NCBI GenBank assembly: GCA_014871385.1
Contig: CM026432.1
Coordinates: 3,737,535 to 3,801,534 of the forward strand
Direction of reading: 5' to 3'
DNA from: Ceratodon purpureus
Taxonomy: Eukaryota; Streptophyta; Bryopsida; Pseudoditrichales; Ditrichaceae
Length of the DNA stretch: 64,000 nt
Position 1 is the first letter of the stretch. The number at the start of each line of letters is the position of its first letter. Below, one piece after another: positions 26,609-38,559 of the stretch. The notes below the pieces were generated by a model, which saw nothing but the letters and a program-made list of their open reading frames with translations, had not been told where the DNA came from and did not search any database. Position numbers and translations under genes: made by a program.

Positions 26609-27420
26609 CTTGCACCTGCGTATTAGAAAACAAACACCTGAACCCCGCGCCAGGCCACCTCCGCAACCTCGTCAAAACCTCTCGCTCTACAAAACCCAAC
26701 CAACAACCCAATCACAACCGCATTCACTCCCCATCACACACACACATTCAAACCCAAACCACTAAGCTCAAACACTCATCCCAAACCAACCAAAAAGAGG
26801 AAAAAATCCCTCACTAGGCAATGGTGCGAGACGATTCGCATGCAACCACATCGTTGCAGGGACGTCCTCAACCTCGCAGCACGCAGAACCACTCCAACAG
26901 AAGCTGAGCCATCACCAACGCCCCTCACAAAACCCAAAACCTCCCATCCAGTAAAAACCGCAACGGCGTTACTGCAGATGTGATTCCTGACTCCACTTGG
27001 CTACTCATCAACGAAGCTCCGGACCTCGCCTCAACGAACGACAGCGCAACCCAACAGAAGTGTGAGTCACTGCAGATAATCAGTTCCTCCCATGCATGGG
27101 CATGACAACATGCGCATGTCATATGAGGAAAAACAAAATACGATTATCTTAAAACACATTGCCTTAAAATCAGGCTCATCTTCGAGGATTCCGCCACAAA
27201 AAGCTTTCCCAAGAACGATGATCGATGATCGGACAGAGAGAGATAGAGCAGTGGGCGAGCATCCAACGGCAGGTCGTGTATCCCTAAATCCCTTCGAGGG
27301 TTTGTCGAGGTGTGTCTTCGGAAGGGCTTGCGCATTGGACGTGCGAGTTCTCTTTTGTTTCGGGGCCTGGGTTTCGGGTTTGTCATCTTGTGGGGGGAGT
27401 TAGGACGTGAGGAGATCGGC
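26609..27420. promoter_or_regulatory. Divergent intergenic region between the lipase and the plastid protein
   Basis: About 0.8 kb separates two start codons on opposite strands, so the promoters and leaders of both genes must lie here. The half next to the plus-strand gene is GC-rich. No specific element was identified. Confidence 0.6.
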
Positions 27421-28309
27421 ATGGCGGGGTTGCTGCATCGGTGTGTGCCGACTCGGTGCTCGTCGCCAGCCGTTGTTGGGTTTCCTGCGAATGGATCGTT
27501 TGGTCGTCGCGTTGTGATGAGTGTTCGGGTTGCTCCAAAGTGGGCTCGTCTTTCGATCTGCCGGGCTTCGTCTGAAGGTGGATCGGCTGGTGTTCGGCCT
27601 GAGGAGGAGGCCAGCCAGGAACGCATGGTGAGTGTTGGTCATGTTCCTTTGTTGGTTTGGATGTTTCTTAGGGCGGGAGGGAGTGTGGTGTTTAGCTTCT
27701 TCGGATGTGTGTTATGTTGTGGCATTCGATGATGCCCTCGTTTTTGGTTCTTTCATCTGGGGTGGTTGCTTTGAGGGTGGTTTTGTGATGTGTGAGTTTG
27801 CCTGTTGTGCAGGTTTTTAAGGATGAGCAGAACGAGATTATCTGCTATTATGATGCCAATGGTGACCTTGTCTGTGAGGGTTGGGACGAAGGCCCTCACT
27901 TCCAGCCTGACCCTCAGCAGCCTGCGCTCCGGAGGTCTGTATCTTTTTCCTTCTATGTTTTTGTCTGTCTCTTGGACTTGGCATCTGCTGGGAAACGTTT
28001 GACGCATTTCTAGTCGAGGTTTTTCTGCTGCTGAATCATGTGGGAAATAGCTCTTAACGGATCACCTCTCTCTATGTTCAGTGTGCGGGTGTTTCTCAGT
28101 TTTGAGTGTTGAGTTTTAGGTTCTCGCTTTGACATATTTGAAATGTCATTTTAATTTGGTCCTTTCTCTTCCCTAGGCGCCGAAAGTTCACTCGTATTGT
28201 GCAAGCGAGAGGCGCGGGGGAGGTGGTCGACTTCAAGAATATAAAAGAGAGAATGAGGGAACAACTTCGTGAAGTGACGAAGGAGAGTTTCGACTCCTCC
28301 GAGCTGTAG
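27421..28309 (+). CDS. Small conserved plant protein, probably plastid-targeted, unknown function
   Basis: Three exons: 27421-27627, 27813-27934, 28177-28309; 462 nt, 153 aa, GT-AG introns, all in frame. The first 50 residues are rich in Ser, Arg, Val and Ala and poor in acidic residues (MAGLLHRCVPTRCSSPAVVG...), as in a chloroplast transit peptide. The conserved-looking core begins at exon 2: VFKDEQNEIICYYDANGDLVCEGWDEGP. A basic stretch (RRRRKFTRIVQ) and a charged helical tail ending SFDSSEL follow. I recognise it as a plant plastid-type protein but cannot name a function. The frame stays open upstream of 27421 but without a better ATG. Confidence 0.8.
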
Positions 28310-31300
28310 AATCCATACATGTACCTGGCGATGATCTCCTTCTTGTCCATGGTAAATACTGTCTATATTGATACTCGATATAGTGATAGCCTCTGATATT
28401 GAGCTATGTTTTTTATAGTCTGTCTCCTACTGCTTTTGTAGCTTTAGCAAGAACAAGGTACTTGTACGAATTGGGCACAGCTTTCGTGTCCACAAACGTT
28501 TGAATGAAGTGTACAAGAGTCACATTTCGTCTCCTCCTGAGTGTAGAGTTTTGTATACTTATCATGCTTGGTACTTACTGTTGTGGATATCAGATTGTTG
28601 ATTTATGGTAGGGTACAGCAGTTGATAAAGTTTATGCTTGAGCTGGAGCTATTTGCGTTCACCTTAAACTCAGCTCGTGTTGCTTTCAGGGACTTTTTAT
28701 CCGACTGGTTCAACTTGTCACAAAGTAGTCTTTGTTGTCTCTAATATATTGTGAAGACCTGTGCTGAAAGGCACATGTTTTCCTAGTTACATTACCAAAT
28801 TTGTTCATACTGCTTTTGGTTGATTCAAGTGTGTGCTACTAGTCGAGGATTTCTTGCAGTTGGCATGACTAACCTGTTTAGACAGCTTGAGGCAATGCAC
28901 TTGAACTTTGTCAATTATTGTGGGAGGCAAACTGGTGCAGGTACTATTACTAGGATTGAATTTGTCAGATTTTTGGTGGAGCCAGTTGTTTAAGGAGTCC
29001 TTGCCCTTAAATATTAGATGTTGCAGGTGCAAGTTGGCTCTGAATGACTAGCGTGCATTCTTCATTACTCTGAAAACTGTCTGGCAACTTATTGAAGCGA
29101 TCTGACGTTATAAGTATGATGTGATGATGCTCTATGTACACTGCAACTTTCACTGTAATTCTTAACATCTTCAAGTTTGTAACGTCTCAGGGCTTCAATG
29201 AATTCCAGCTTTTTTTGCAGTTACGCTGTCAAATTAATAACTGATGGTGAGGACATTTTTTGACGTTTCTTTGTCATTTCAAATCAGCTATTGGGGAGAT
29301 TTTGGACTCAACTCAGCTAATATCTCTTTTCTGAACTCATTTGCTCTGAACTCATTCGGTAGAGGTCATCAGGTAACTGCCCCCCAACTGCAGTAATATT
29401 ATTGCAGTACTGCAGCAGTGACTGTACAGTTTTGTATTTCTGCAGTATTGCAAATCGTACTGTGTTGTGATTTGAGTTATACTGTTTTTAAGTTTATTTT
29501 GCTGTACTGCATTTGTATAGAATCAATACTTTATAACTAAAAAAATTCTTCATAGTTGTGGACATAAATTTTATACTAAACTTATAAAAACAGTATCATT
29601 GTATATAACATACTTTGTCTTAACTTAGTATACTAAATAAGCTATTGCATAAACGTTGCATTAATATTAAAACATTCGTATGTGGTATGTATATAATATT
29701 TTGATATGAGTGTTACTTTTATTCACTTTCTTCAATGATGGCCCCTTACTTATAAATGACAGAGATGGTAAGTGCAAAACCTCTACAGTGATGTCGGTGC
29801 TATAATAGACACATGACTTTTCTTGTTTAATCCCTAAAAATCCAAGCGTTTTTGGGAGCTTGAAACCTCAAAACTACGATTTTCTACCTCTATGCACTCC
29901 CAGGGATATGAACTAATTTTTAAAATTCATTTAAGATTTCCAACCGTAAGATCTAGTACATGAGCCTATTTGAAGTTAATGTTTCAAAAATTGACTGTTG
30001 GATGGTTATCATTTGCGAGATCGTAACATCCAAAATTTGTTCAAAATTTTTTTTTGGCTTTGCTTGAGAGGCTTTGTCTCCATGGTGCAAAGGGGGAGTT
30101 GAAGATTTTTACTCCAAAAAATTTGGTCACATTTTTTTCCATGTACATAAACAAGTTGAGTACCTCTATGCAAAAATTGAGAGACTCGTTATTTTTTTTT
30201 ACCTTCATGAAAATTGTTTTCTAGAAGTAGGTCTGAAAACTTTGATATAGTAAAACATGCATGATGTTACCTATACTTGATTTTAGAAAAATCTAAACTG
30301 TAATTAGATGCCTTTATAAGTTCTTAGTTTTCGAGTGAAATTAATGTTGAAAATTTTCAAAATCTCAAATTTCAACAAATTTTGAAAGAAATAACCCAAA
30401 AATTACCAAAATTTTTGTACCTTGTCTTTGTACTTTGTGGAGGTTGCCCTTGTACAATTGGTATATTTTTTGACTTGGGTCTCATTGGAATTTGAGTAGT
30501 GATTTGGATACGGAAAATATATCAAGAATTTGCTTTTTAATAAAAACCTAATTTTATATTGGAAAACAAAAATATAGAGATTAAGGTCTTAAAATTGAAA
30601 TCTGGCTTCGCTAATTTTACCACATACACCTTGCACTACAATGAGTATCCAATAAAAATATTAGGGAAGAATAATAACTTTAATCCCTCCATCTAGGCTA
30701 CCCGAATCGCAAAAAGTTGTTTTGGCTTTATTGGAGCTTTAGGGGTTAATTTTAGTTATTATCACCCCATAGTATTGAAGCCCTTGAATGCCCAAGGAGG
30801 CCTACAGCTTAGAAAAACAAAGTTTTCAAAGTGTCATCCATGGAAATCCATCCTCAAGTGGGATTGCATACAGGAGTACATCCTCTGTATGAATGTGCTT
30901 TGATGTATGAATGTGCCTTGAATGTGGTATGAATACTCAAAAAATAATTATTTTTTTACTGTATGTGCAAAAATGCACATGTAAGGCATCATTGTATTTC
31001 AAAATTATTTGCAGGATTAATAAACAAGTTGTATGGTTGCCAATTGATCGTACAATACTCAAAAAATGCATATAATAGACTATAGCATTTAGAGAAAAAT
31101 GTTTTTATTTTTGGATGACATATCATTGGAATCACACAAGCTAGGGCTACAACTTTTGTAATTCATGTTTTTAGGAAAACTGAATTCTATACACAGCAAA
31201 TGTGTTCCGAATGATATGTATAGATTTTGGGTGCATCATCCCATTAAAGGATTAAGGAGAGTTGTTTAGATCCGAACCGTACAATCTTATATTAAACTTG

Positions 31301-31842
31301 TTCAAGGTCATGTGGATCACATTTGGAGTCAGAAGGCCTCATAGATTGTGAGATCATTACATATTAATACTCCAAAAAAATCATATTATTTCATCATATT
31401 CACTTTGAAGTGAAAATGCTACCAATAAACCTCTGTCAATGAAAAAACCACTTGCTAAAAATATTTTAAACTTCATATTAATAAAGCCATCAAACAAAAA
31501 TAAACCATGAAAAACATTTATCTGCGTAAATTATGGCCTTCCAATGGTGAAAAACCACCCTAAAATTTATAAAAGGTATTTTGGGATTTTAAGGGTTAGT
31601 GGTTTATTTATTATCCAAGAATTCTTACAAACACATATTTATGATTGACAACTAAGTTCCTCACAAAAGAATTCATTCAATAAAAGCATCTTTACTCACA
31701 TCAATCTACCGCTCAAATATATCTATGCATTTTGGCAATTTGACCTTACTAAATTAAATCAACAAAATGGTAGATTCCAAATGCAAAATGATTGTAGAAG
31801 AATGATATACTTCATTATTGATTTTCAATGTAGACACAATAT
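28310..31842. other. AT-rich intergenic DNA, no gene seen
   Basis: The first few hundred bases are probably the 3' UTR of the preceding gene. Near 29387-29408 there is a 22-bp near-palindrome (ACTGCAGTAATATTATTGCA and two further bases) in a PstI-like CTGCAG-rich patch. The rest is AT-rich with no coding signal I can support. Confidence 0.5.
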
Positions 31843-33323
31843 TCACAATGGTTGGTAAAAAAAAACATGTGTGCAAATTATATAGAATGAAGTCAATATA
31901 ACAAATACTTGGTTTTTATTTATCAAAGATAATTGTAGCTTAAAATTTAAAGTTGTTCCAAAAAAAAAATGATCACTTTTCTGAAAATGTGGAATAATAT
32001 GAACAGCCTTCAAAATCGATTCAATTTCTACCACCTTGTATGCTTCTAGACCCTCGTCAACCCATTTCAATTCAAGACATCTCAAAGTAGCATGAATCTC
32101 CCGTTGTTCGTACATTCGTACCAGACACAATTCTTTTGTTATATGAGTATTTTGATGTCTTAATTTCATATTTGATTCGAAAAGCAGACGAAGTTGTCGG
32201 TATGATGTCTTCTCTTCCTCACCTTCACCTTCCACTTTAATAGAAACACTTCCAAACCATTCTTTCCCATGAAAAGAAAATGTAGTACATGTAAACATTG
32301 GAGTCTCTCCATATCTGGAACTCTTACTTAGGCATAATGCCAAAGACCTGTAACATTGCAGCACCTACAAACATAATAAAAGGAGTTTAATAAATTTCAT
32401 TGAATATTTTTAAATTGAATTTATAGCTTTAGCAAATTACTTTGATAAAAAGAAATTGATTAACACGTTTGGTACTAACATGCCCTGCCGTCAAATCATT
32501 TTGGTTCATGTATTTATCCAAAGATGGTTTCAAATTAGTCAAAACATCTTGTTGCAAAAGCCTGGCCATTGTGCACTGCTTCTTTGAGGGCGGAGTTTCC
32601 AAATCAAAATGTATTGTATTAGCAATATCAAGATCTAAGAGCTCTGTTTTCAAATTAAGTTGGAAGCTGGCCAAATATGTTGTTCAGTCTCTAAAGTCTG
32701 CCATAATCACAAAACATCAAAAAAAAAAATCACAAAAATATAGTGAATAAACAAAAAGAAATCCAACATAATATGGTTATACGTTTTTTTTTAACTGCAG
32801 ACAATAAGTAAAATTATGAATGGTGATTCTCAAAAAACATTTAATGACTCACCATCTTCAATATTGTATTCTTCCCAACAGGAGGTGAGTATCCATCATT
32901 TTCCAATGCATTTGTTTGTAACGCTTTTAGTCTTTTATTGTATTTTACAATAAACTCCAAAAATTGTTTTTTGTTGCTAGCCTTGTATGCTGTTTTCACC
33001 AATGCTATGTGCAAATTTTCATACATATTTGAATTGTATACAATTTGAGCTCCTGAACGTTGAATTGAAAAGGAATAATGTTTCATGAATTTTGACCAAA
33101 TTGAAATTTAATTTTTGCCACGTTCCTAAGTGAGTACAAAATATCGATACCGCCCTGAAGTCAAAAATAAATAATTAAAAATAAATATAAATACAAACTC
33201 ATACTTAAATTTGTCACATTGTAATTTGAGTTCACATTGTACAACTGTAAGGATTAAAATATTACATTTATGTTTTCAAATCCATCACACCCTCTTTAAT
33301 AGTTTTCAAGTATTTTAATACAT

Positions 33324-33381
<58 letters not shown>

Positions 33382-35679
33382 TATATTTCTTCAATTTATC
33401 TTGAATTAAGAGTAATAAAATTCACCTATTACAAAATATACTTACTTGTTCATATATGCATCCATTCTTGTAAGAAATTCCTCGGAGAATTCTTTAGAAT
33501 AACAAGCTAATTGATACCATTGTAAGAAATTTACAACAACCTCAATAAAGAAGTTGGGATATAGTTCCAACATGCAAAAAACAACCACCTATTAATACAA
33601 AAAATCAATATTTAGTCAAAAAGGATAGTCATTACAGTTAACAAATATCCTTATACATTACACCTAAACGTATTTTAGATTAAAACTATAGATTTACTTC
33701 TAAATGAAATAACTGAAGGATTACTTAATGTAGGTTGTAATATTGAAGATAAAATTGAACTTATCAGCATTACGAAACGATGTTCAAATGCTGCAAAATT
33801 AACATTCGAAGTGAAGTATCCTCGTTTGTCAATTCCAGGCATTCGAAATTGAAAAAAACGTGCTAATTCTTTGATTACTAAAAGTCTTTTATCCATTTCA
33901 TGAAGAGGTGGAGGCGTCAGTTCTTTAGAAATGCTTCGCAATATATCCATTAAAGTTTTGAAGATACCCAATCGGCTTGGTGTAACATGTCAACATTAAT
34001 GGCAAGATAAGGGTTTCCAAATTTTGTATCCCCTCCAGCAAAATCCCGTAGCACACACTATTCAACAATAAACATTAATCAATAATTTTTTCAATAAAAA
34101 CACGACTATTGCTAATATTTAAAAGAATACTTAAAGTAATGACTTTTTAACAAAAAAAATATATTATGACATGAATAAACTAACCTCTACTGGATGAAGT
34201 GAATATGATTTTGTTGTAGAGACTTGCGTCGTGCGTGGTTGTGTAGATATTTGTTGATAAATTCTTTTTATGGAAGCTTCTATGCGATAATTAGTGTTTC
34301 CTTTTCCACATCCGATAATGAAAGTTTTGAACACATGCATATACTACAACTTACAAGGGTAACGATATTTGTTTGTATCATATGTACAAGTTACCTAGCA
34401 GACATACATATTTACAAATATTAGCATTTAAAAGAAAGCATATGTATATATAAAAAAATAAAATAAAAAAGTGGTTTATTTAGTAATGTTTGATAAAAAA
34501 TTGTATAACCTTACATCTTTGAATCTGGATGGTCGCAGACATAAGCGTATAATCAAGGATGAACTATTTGTTTGTTGCCAAATGGATCAAATAATGATAT
34601 GCCACTATCAAATACAAAAGTAAAACACTTAGCACAATCAGTATTTGTTCAAGATTGATAACTAAAATGAATTTTTAATTTACTTTGATAACAAGGCGAT
34701 TATTTTGTAAATATTTTTTAATAAAATATGATGATACTAGGGAATATTGACTTACCTGAAACTCGCGTCTTTAAGAGGTTTTAAAATTCGTGATAGACAC
34801 CTTTGAAATAACTTTAATCGTTTTTGAGGATCATATTCCATCACATTAAAATATGGTAGAATTGCTAGCAAGCAGTGACCTTCAGGGATGTATCTATCTT
34901 CGCAAAAAATATTTGCAATGCTGAAATAAATTGGATGGCTGCTAACTTTATCAGTGTTTGATAATGAACTTTTATTTCTATACAAAATTAAGGGTGCAAC
35001 AATCCTCCCTTTGCCATGTTCGGATTTATGTGTTCATGTTCAAATAGCCATATGGAATTAATCATGATGATTTTAGGCCCGACATGATTGTATGTTCTAA
35101 ATTTGATACAATTAAAAACATACACATAGAAAGTGTGAATTGTTTTGAAAATTTTCTATAATTTTATAAGTTTTGGAATTTACTTGCATTGAGCACCACT
35201 AATTCCCTGTTGCAGGGGTTGAATATATTCTTTCTGCATCTCACACTCTTGTCGTCAAGGGCTTTAGAGTAAAGTTTTCAGCAACTACAGTCTACGGGGG
35301 ATGAGAACAACAATTCTAATGCTATAATTGGATCCCGGTAATTTAAAAAACTTCCCTCAATCTCTTATTTTTTCCATCCATCTGATTCGTTGAATAAAGT
35401 CTTTTCATAATTGTTAACATCATAAGGTGATCTTACTGAAACCTCTTCTAATTTGAATGACGGGTGAAACAACACTTGTTTGAACAACTTGTCTATATCA
35501 TTATTAGATAATCCTCCTCCTTTTTTGCATGTTCTAATCCAATTGATGAGACTAAAAGTTGAATTGTATACATATATAGAAGATGCACTTTGATCAAGAA
35601 AATCGTATTCCTCTATATCTAAGTCATTGTCAATTGGTTCGTTTAAATTAAATTCTAGCAGTTGACTTCTCTCATGCAT
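31843..35679 (-). mobile_element. Broken Plavaka/KDZ-type DNA transposon coding region
   Basis: A series of minus-strand coding pieces appears in the order expected for one long transposon protein. 35679-35365 begins at a real ATG and contains LSNNDIDKLFKQVLFHPSF and DVNNYEKTLFN. 34985-34752 contains PEGHCLLAILPYFNVME and LKLFQRCLSRILKPL. About 34060-33675 contains NVDMLHQADW, then a one-base frameshift, then ELTPPPLHEMDKRLLVIKEL and GYFTSNVNFAAFEHR. 33086-32841 contains MYENLHIALVKTAYKASNKK. 32674-32429 and 32364-31843 form the C-terminal part, with VVEIESILKAVHIIP. The last piece starts right after a good splice acceptor (TTTGTAG). The LHQ...FK and ENLH...TNKK-like blocks resemble Plavaka-type transposases (recalled from family knowledge, not searched). 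Frameshifts and stops mean it is dead. Terminal repeats were not found. Confidence 0.65.
33326..33378. repeat. (AT)n microsatellite
   Basis: About 26 uninterrupted AT units lying inside the transposon relic. Confidence 0.95.
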
Positions 35680-38550
35680 TTAGGGGTTAAAAATTCAAAA
35701 AGTAAAATGAAGTACTTGCCATATAAGTCCTGCAATATATTGGATCAATCATTATATTAACCATAGTATATCACAACCATTGACCGTCTACTTTTACTTT
35801 AGGGTTTAATGTCGTAGTTGTAAAATTCTACAATGGAGTTATTTTGTGAATAATGTAATGCAGGTCCATTTTCCTATAAACGATCTCTATCTATGCATCT
35901 ACTCATATGCTTAGGGAAGTTGAGGCCAAGTACACAACAGCTTCAAGATCCTATATCTCCATCGTTGACAACATAATTCTTTGAACCAACAAACGAATTC
36001 CTACATTCTAGTCAATTTCCACAACCTAATCTAGTTCCAGGATCGAGTGTAGCACACTGGCGACCAAAATGTGGTCGCAGCCTATTTTGGGCAGGCTGCT
36101 ACGGCGTCAAAAATAATTGTTAAGTTTTGAAATTTTGTATGTAGATTTTTTCAGTCATTATGTACATGTCAAGCTTTGTTTCATGTGATTCTGATATGTA
36201 ATGCAAAAGTTATCAAGGATTAAAGGTTCAAAATCTCAACGCGGGCAGCATAAAAAAAAACTCAAATCTTTTTTTTAAAAATAAATTTAAATATCATCAT
36301 TTTCTATTGATTTGTATGCACATAGGAAGCTTTGAGCCATGCCAATCCAATAAGTGAGGTAAGAGATATGAGAAGTCATATTATGCGGGCAGTTCGGTCA
36401 ACTCTTCATCAAAAATAACTTCAACTATTGATTTTGAACTCGATTTTAGCAATTTTCCAAAATTAAAAATTAGAAAAGTTTTAGGTTACTTGCTACATCA
36501 TTTTCACCGTTGGAATTGACAATATCTACTTTTATATAGACAAAATTAGTAGTTTAGTTTTTCCTTCTATTCTACATCTTAATCTAATTATTTATGTTTT
36601 GAAGATGAAAATCAAGGTTCAATGTTTTGAAATTTTTTGTGAAGAATCTCAAGTCATTTTTTAAATAGAATATTCAATTGCCCATTCTAAAATTCTAAAG
36701 CATATTTTCTGAAAATTCTTTGAAGCCAAGATTTTAGTTTTTTGAAGGATTGGAAATAACTTGTCTTGGAACTTTAAACATCATGATCTTGTGATTGGTC
36801 TGGTTTCTGACTCTAAAATTTTTGAGAAATAGCTTTTTTATGAGTTATTTATAAGATCCTACGGTTGAAATTGCAAAAGAATGTTATGAAATTAAAAAAA
36901 TCAGCTTGCTTTACAAAGAGGTATCAAAAGACAGTTTGAGCCTAAAATTTTCAAGAGCATTTAGGGGTTAACTTAAAAGTATAACTTCAGTGCTAATGAC
37001 TTGGGCTTAACTGAAAAGATCCCAGTGTGGGATTCAAGTAAAAGAATAAAAGTTTCTTGAAAGAGCCATAACTAAAAGAATAAGAATTTAAGAATTTAAG
37101 AATTTCAAATCTCAACCGTATAATTTTGTCATCGACTTATTACAGATGGTGTAGAGAAAATTTGGTGTCATATTGCCTAATAGATTGTGAGGTCATAGTG
37201 AATTTGTACTCATAATTTTTTAATTTTAAATCCAACATTTTCACTTTAATGTGGAAATGCCATTAACAAACCATATGTAACCAAAAATTTACCAACAATA
37301 AAGTTGTTCACTTTCATCTTATTGACACTCTTGAACCAAAAATAATAACTAAAAAAAAATTCTTGGTTCAAAAGGTAGCCTTGCAAAGAGGAAAAATGCC
37401 TCAAATTTTAAAAGTGAAAAAAAAATCCAGATCTAGACCTCCTGCATATAATACTGAAATCCAAGTAAACCATACACACAAGCGCAGAAAGAAAACCACC
37501 CCAAGAGAGATGGAGAGCGAGAGGGAGAATGCCTTTCACTTGTGTTTTGTTGTGTTGCTCTTGTGGCATTCCACTCATCGCCCAACTCGCCCTCTGCCCA
37601 CCAATCCGCACTTTTACCTCCATGCAAACAGCAGCTTCGTTATCATTCGTTCAACTCATTCGGTAGAGGTATCATTCGCTCTCGCTCAACTCATTCGGTA
37701 GAGGTAGATGATACTTGGATGATAATTTGACAATATTTGGGTGATACTTATGTGATATTCATGTGATACATGGATGATTTCTAGTTTTTTCAACCATGTA
37801 TCCTAAGACATTCAAGTTCTACCAGCTGAACATCAATCTTGGTTGGTCAGCTGATATGTAACTAGCTGCCGGTTCTCCCCGTGCATTGTTTCAAATAAGC
37901 ATGGTAGAGTTCAAATCCCAATTTCTATGCATTTGTATGTCTTTTTTGTTCATGATCAAGCCTATTCAAGGATGATATTTGGAAAGTATTGTTTGATGTC
38001 ATTCTTGATTATACCTCAAAGGAGAATGGGATGTACACAGAAGGGTCAGGTGAGAGAAGGTCAGATCATGCTGACCTGCCTTGTAAATAAAATTTTCTAC
38101 TTATTGTGATCTAGATCGTTCACAAGCAATATGGGAATGAAAAGCTGAGGTTTATTAAAATGACTCCTCTGTAATGAAACTCAGCTCTATGCTGATGTGA
38201 CACTGATTTTGTCCTTAAAGTTCCTTGACTAAATTTCCTCAAAAAGTGCTCCAAAACTGCTATTTTTAATGTAAAAAGCACCATAAGGTCTTCAATTAGA
38301 TTCTTGTAGTAAATACCTTAAAACATTTCATCGTAATCGGTTGAGGAGATTAGAAGATTATAGGGATTGAAGTTTGAAAACAAAATTTTGACTCAATTTT
38401 TTTCTAGATTAACAAACTCTAACTTTTTTTTTTCTTAGGTTTAATGCATTATGGATTTAGGGAGTTTTGGTGCATGACAAAAAAGACTAAGATAATTGTA
38501 TAAAATGATAACTATGATTAAAAAAAGATAAGTCTATTATCATTTGAAAT
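35680..38550. other. AT-rich intergenic DNA, no gene seen
   Basis: No supported gene. A short, more GC-balanced island at 37430-37720 carries the tandem 18-mer repeats. The remainder is AT-rich. Confidence 0.5.
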
Positions 38551-38559
38551 AGAGACAAA

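Larger units (their letters stand above)
29349..37705. repeat. 18-mer direct repeats bounding an 8.3-kb AT-rich segment
   Basis: AACTCATTCGGTAGAGGT occurs at 29349-29366, 37653-37670 and 37688-37705, the last two as part of a 35-bp tandem. An exact 18-mer match 8.3 kb apart is not chance. The segment between contains the Plavaka/KDZ-type relic. The repeats may mark the edges of an insertion or a rearrangement. Confidence 0.6.

Noticed and set aside
27144-27626. 160-codon open frame on the minus strand
   Set aside because: Antisense shadow of exon 1 of the plastid protein, whose three in-frame exons and splice sites are much better supported.
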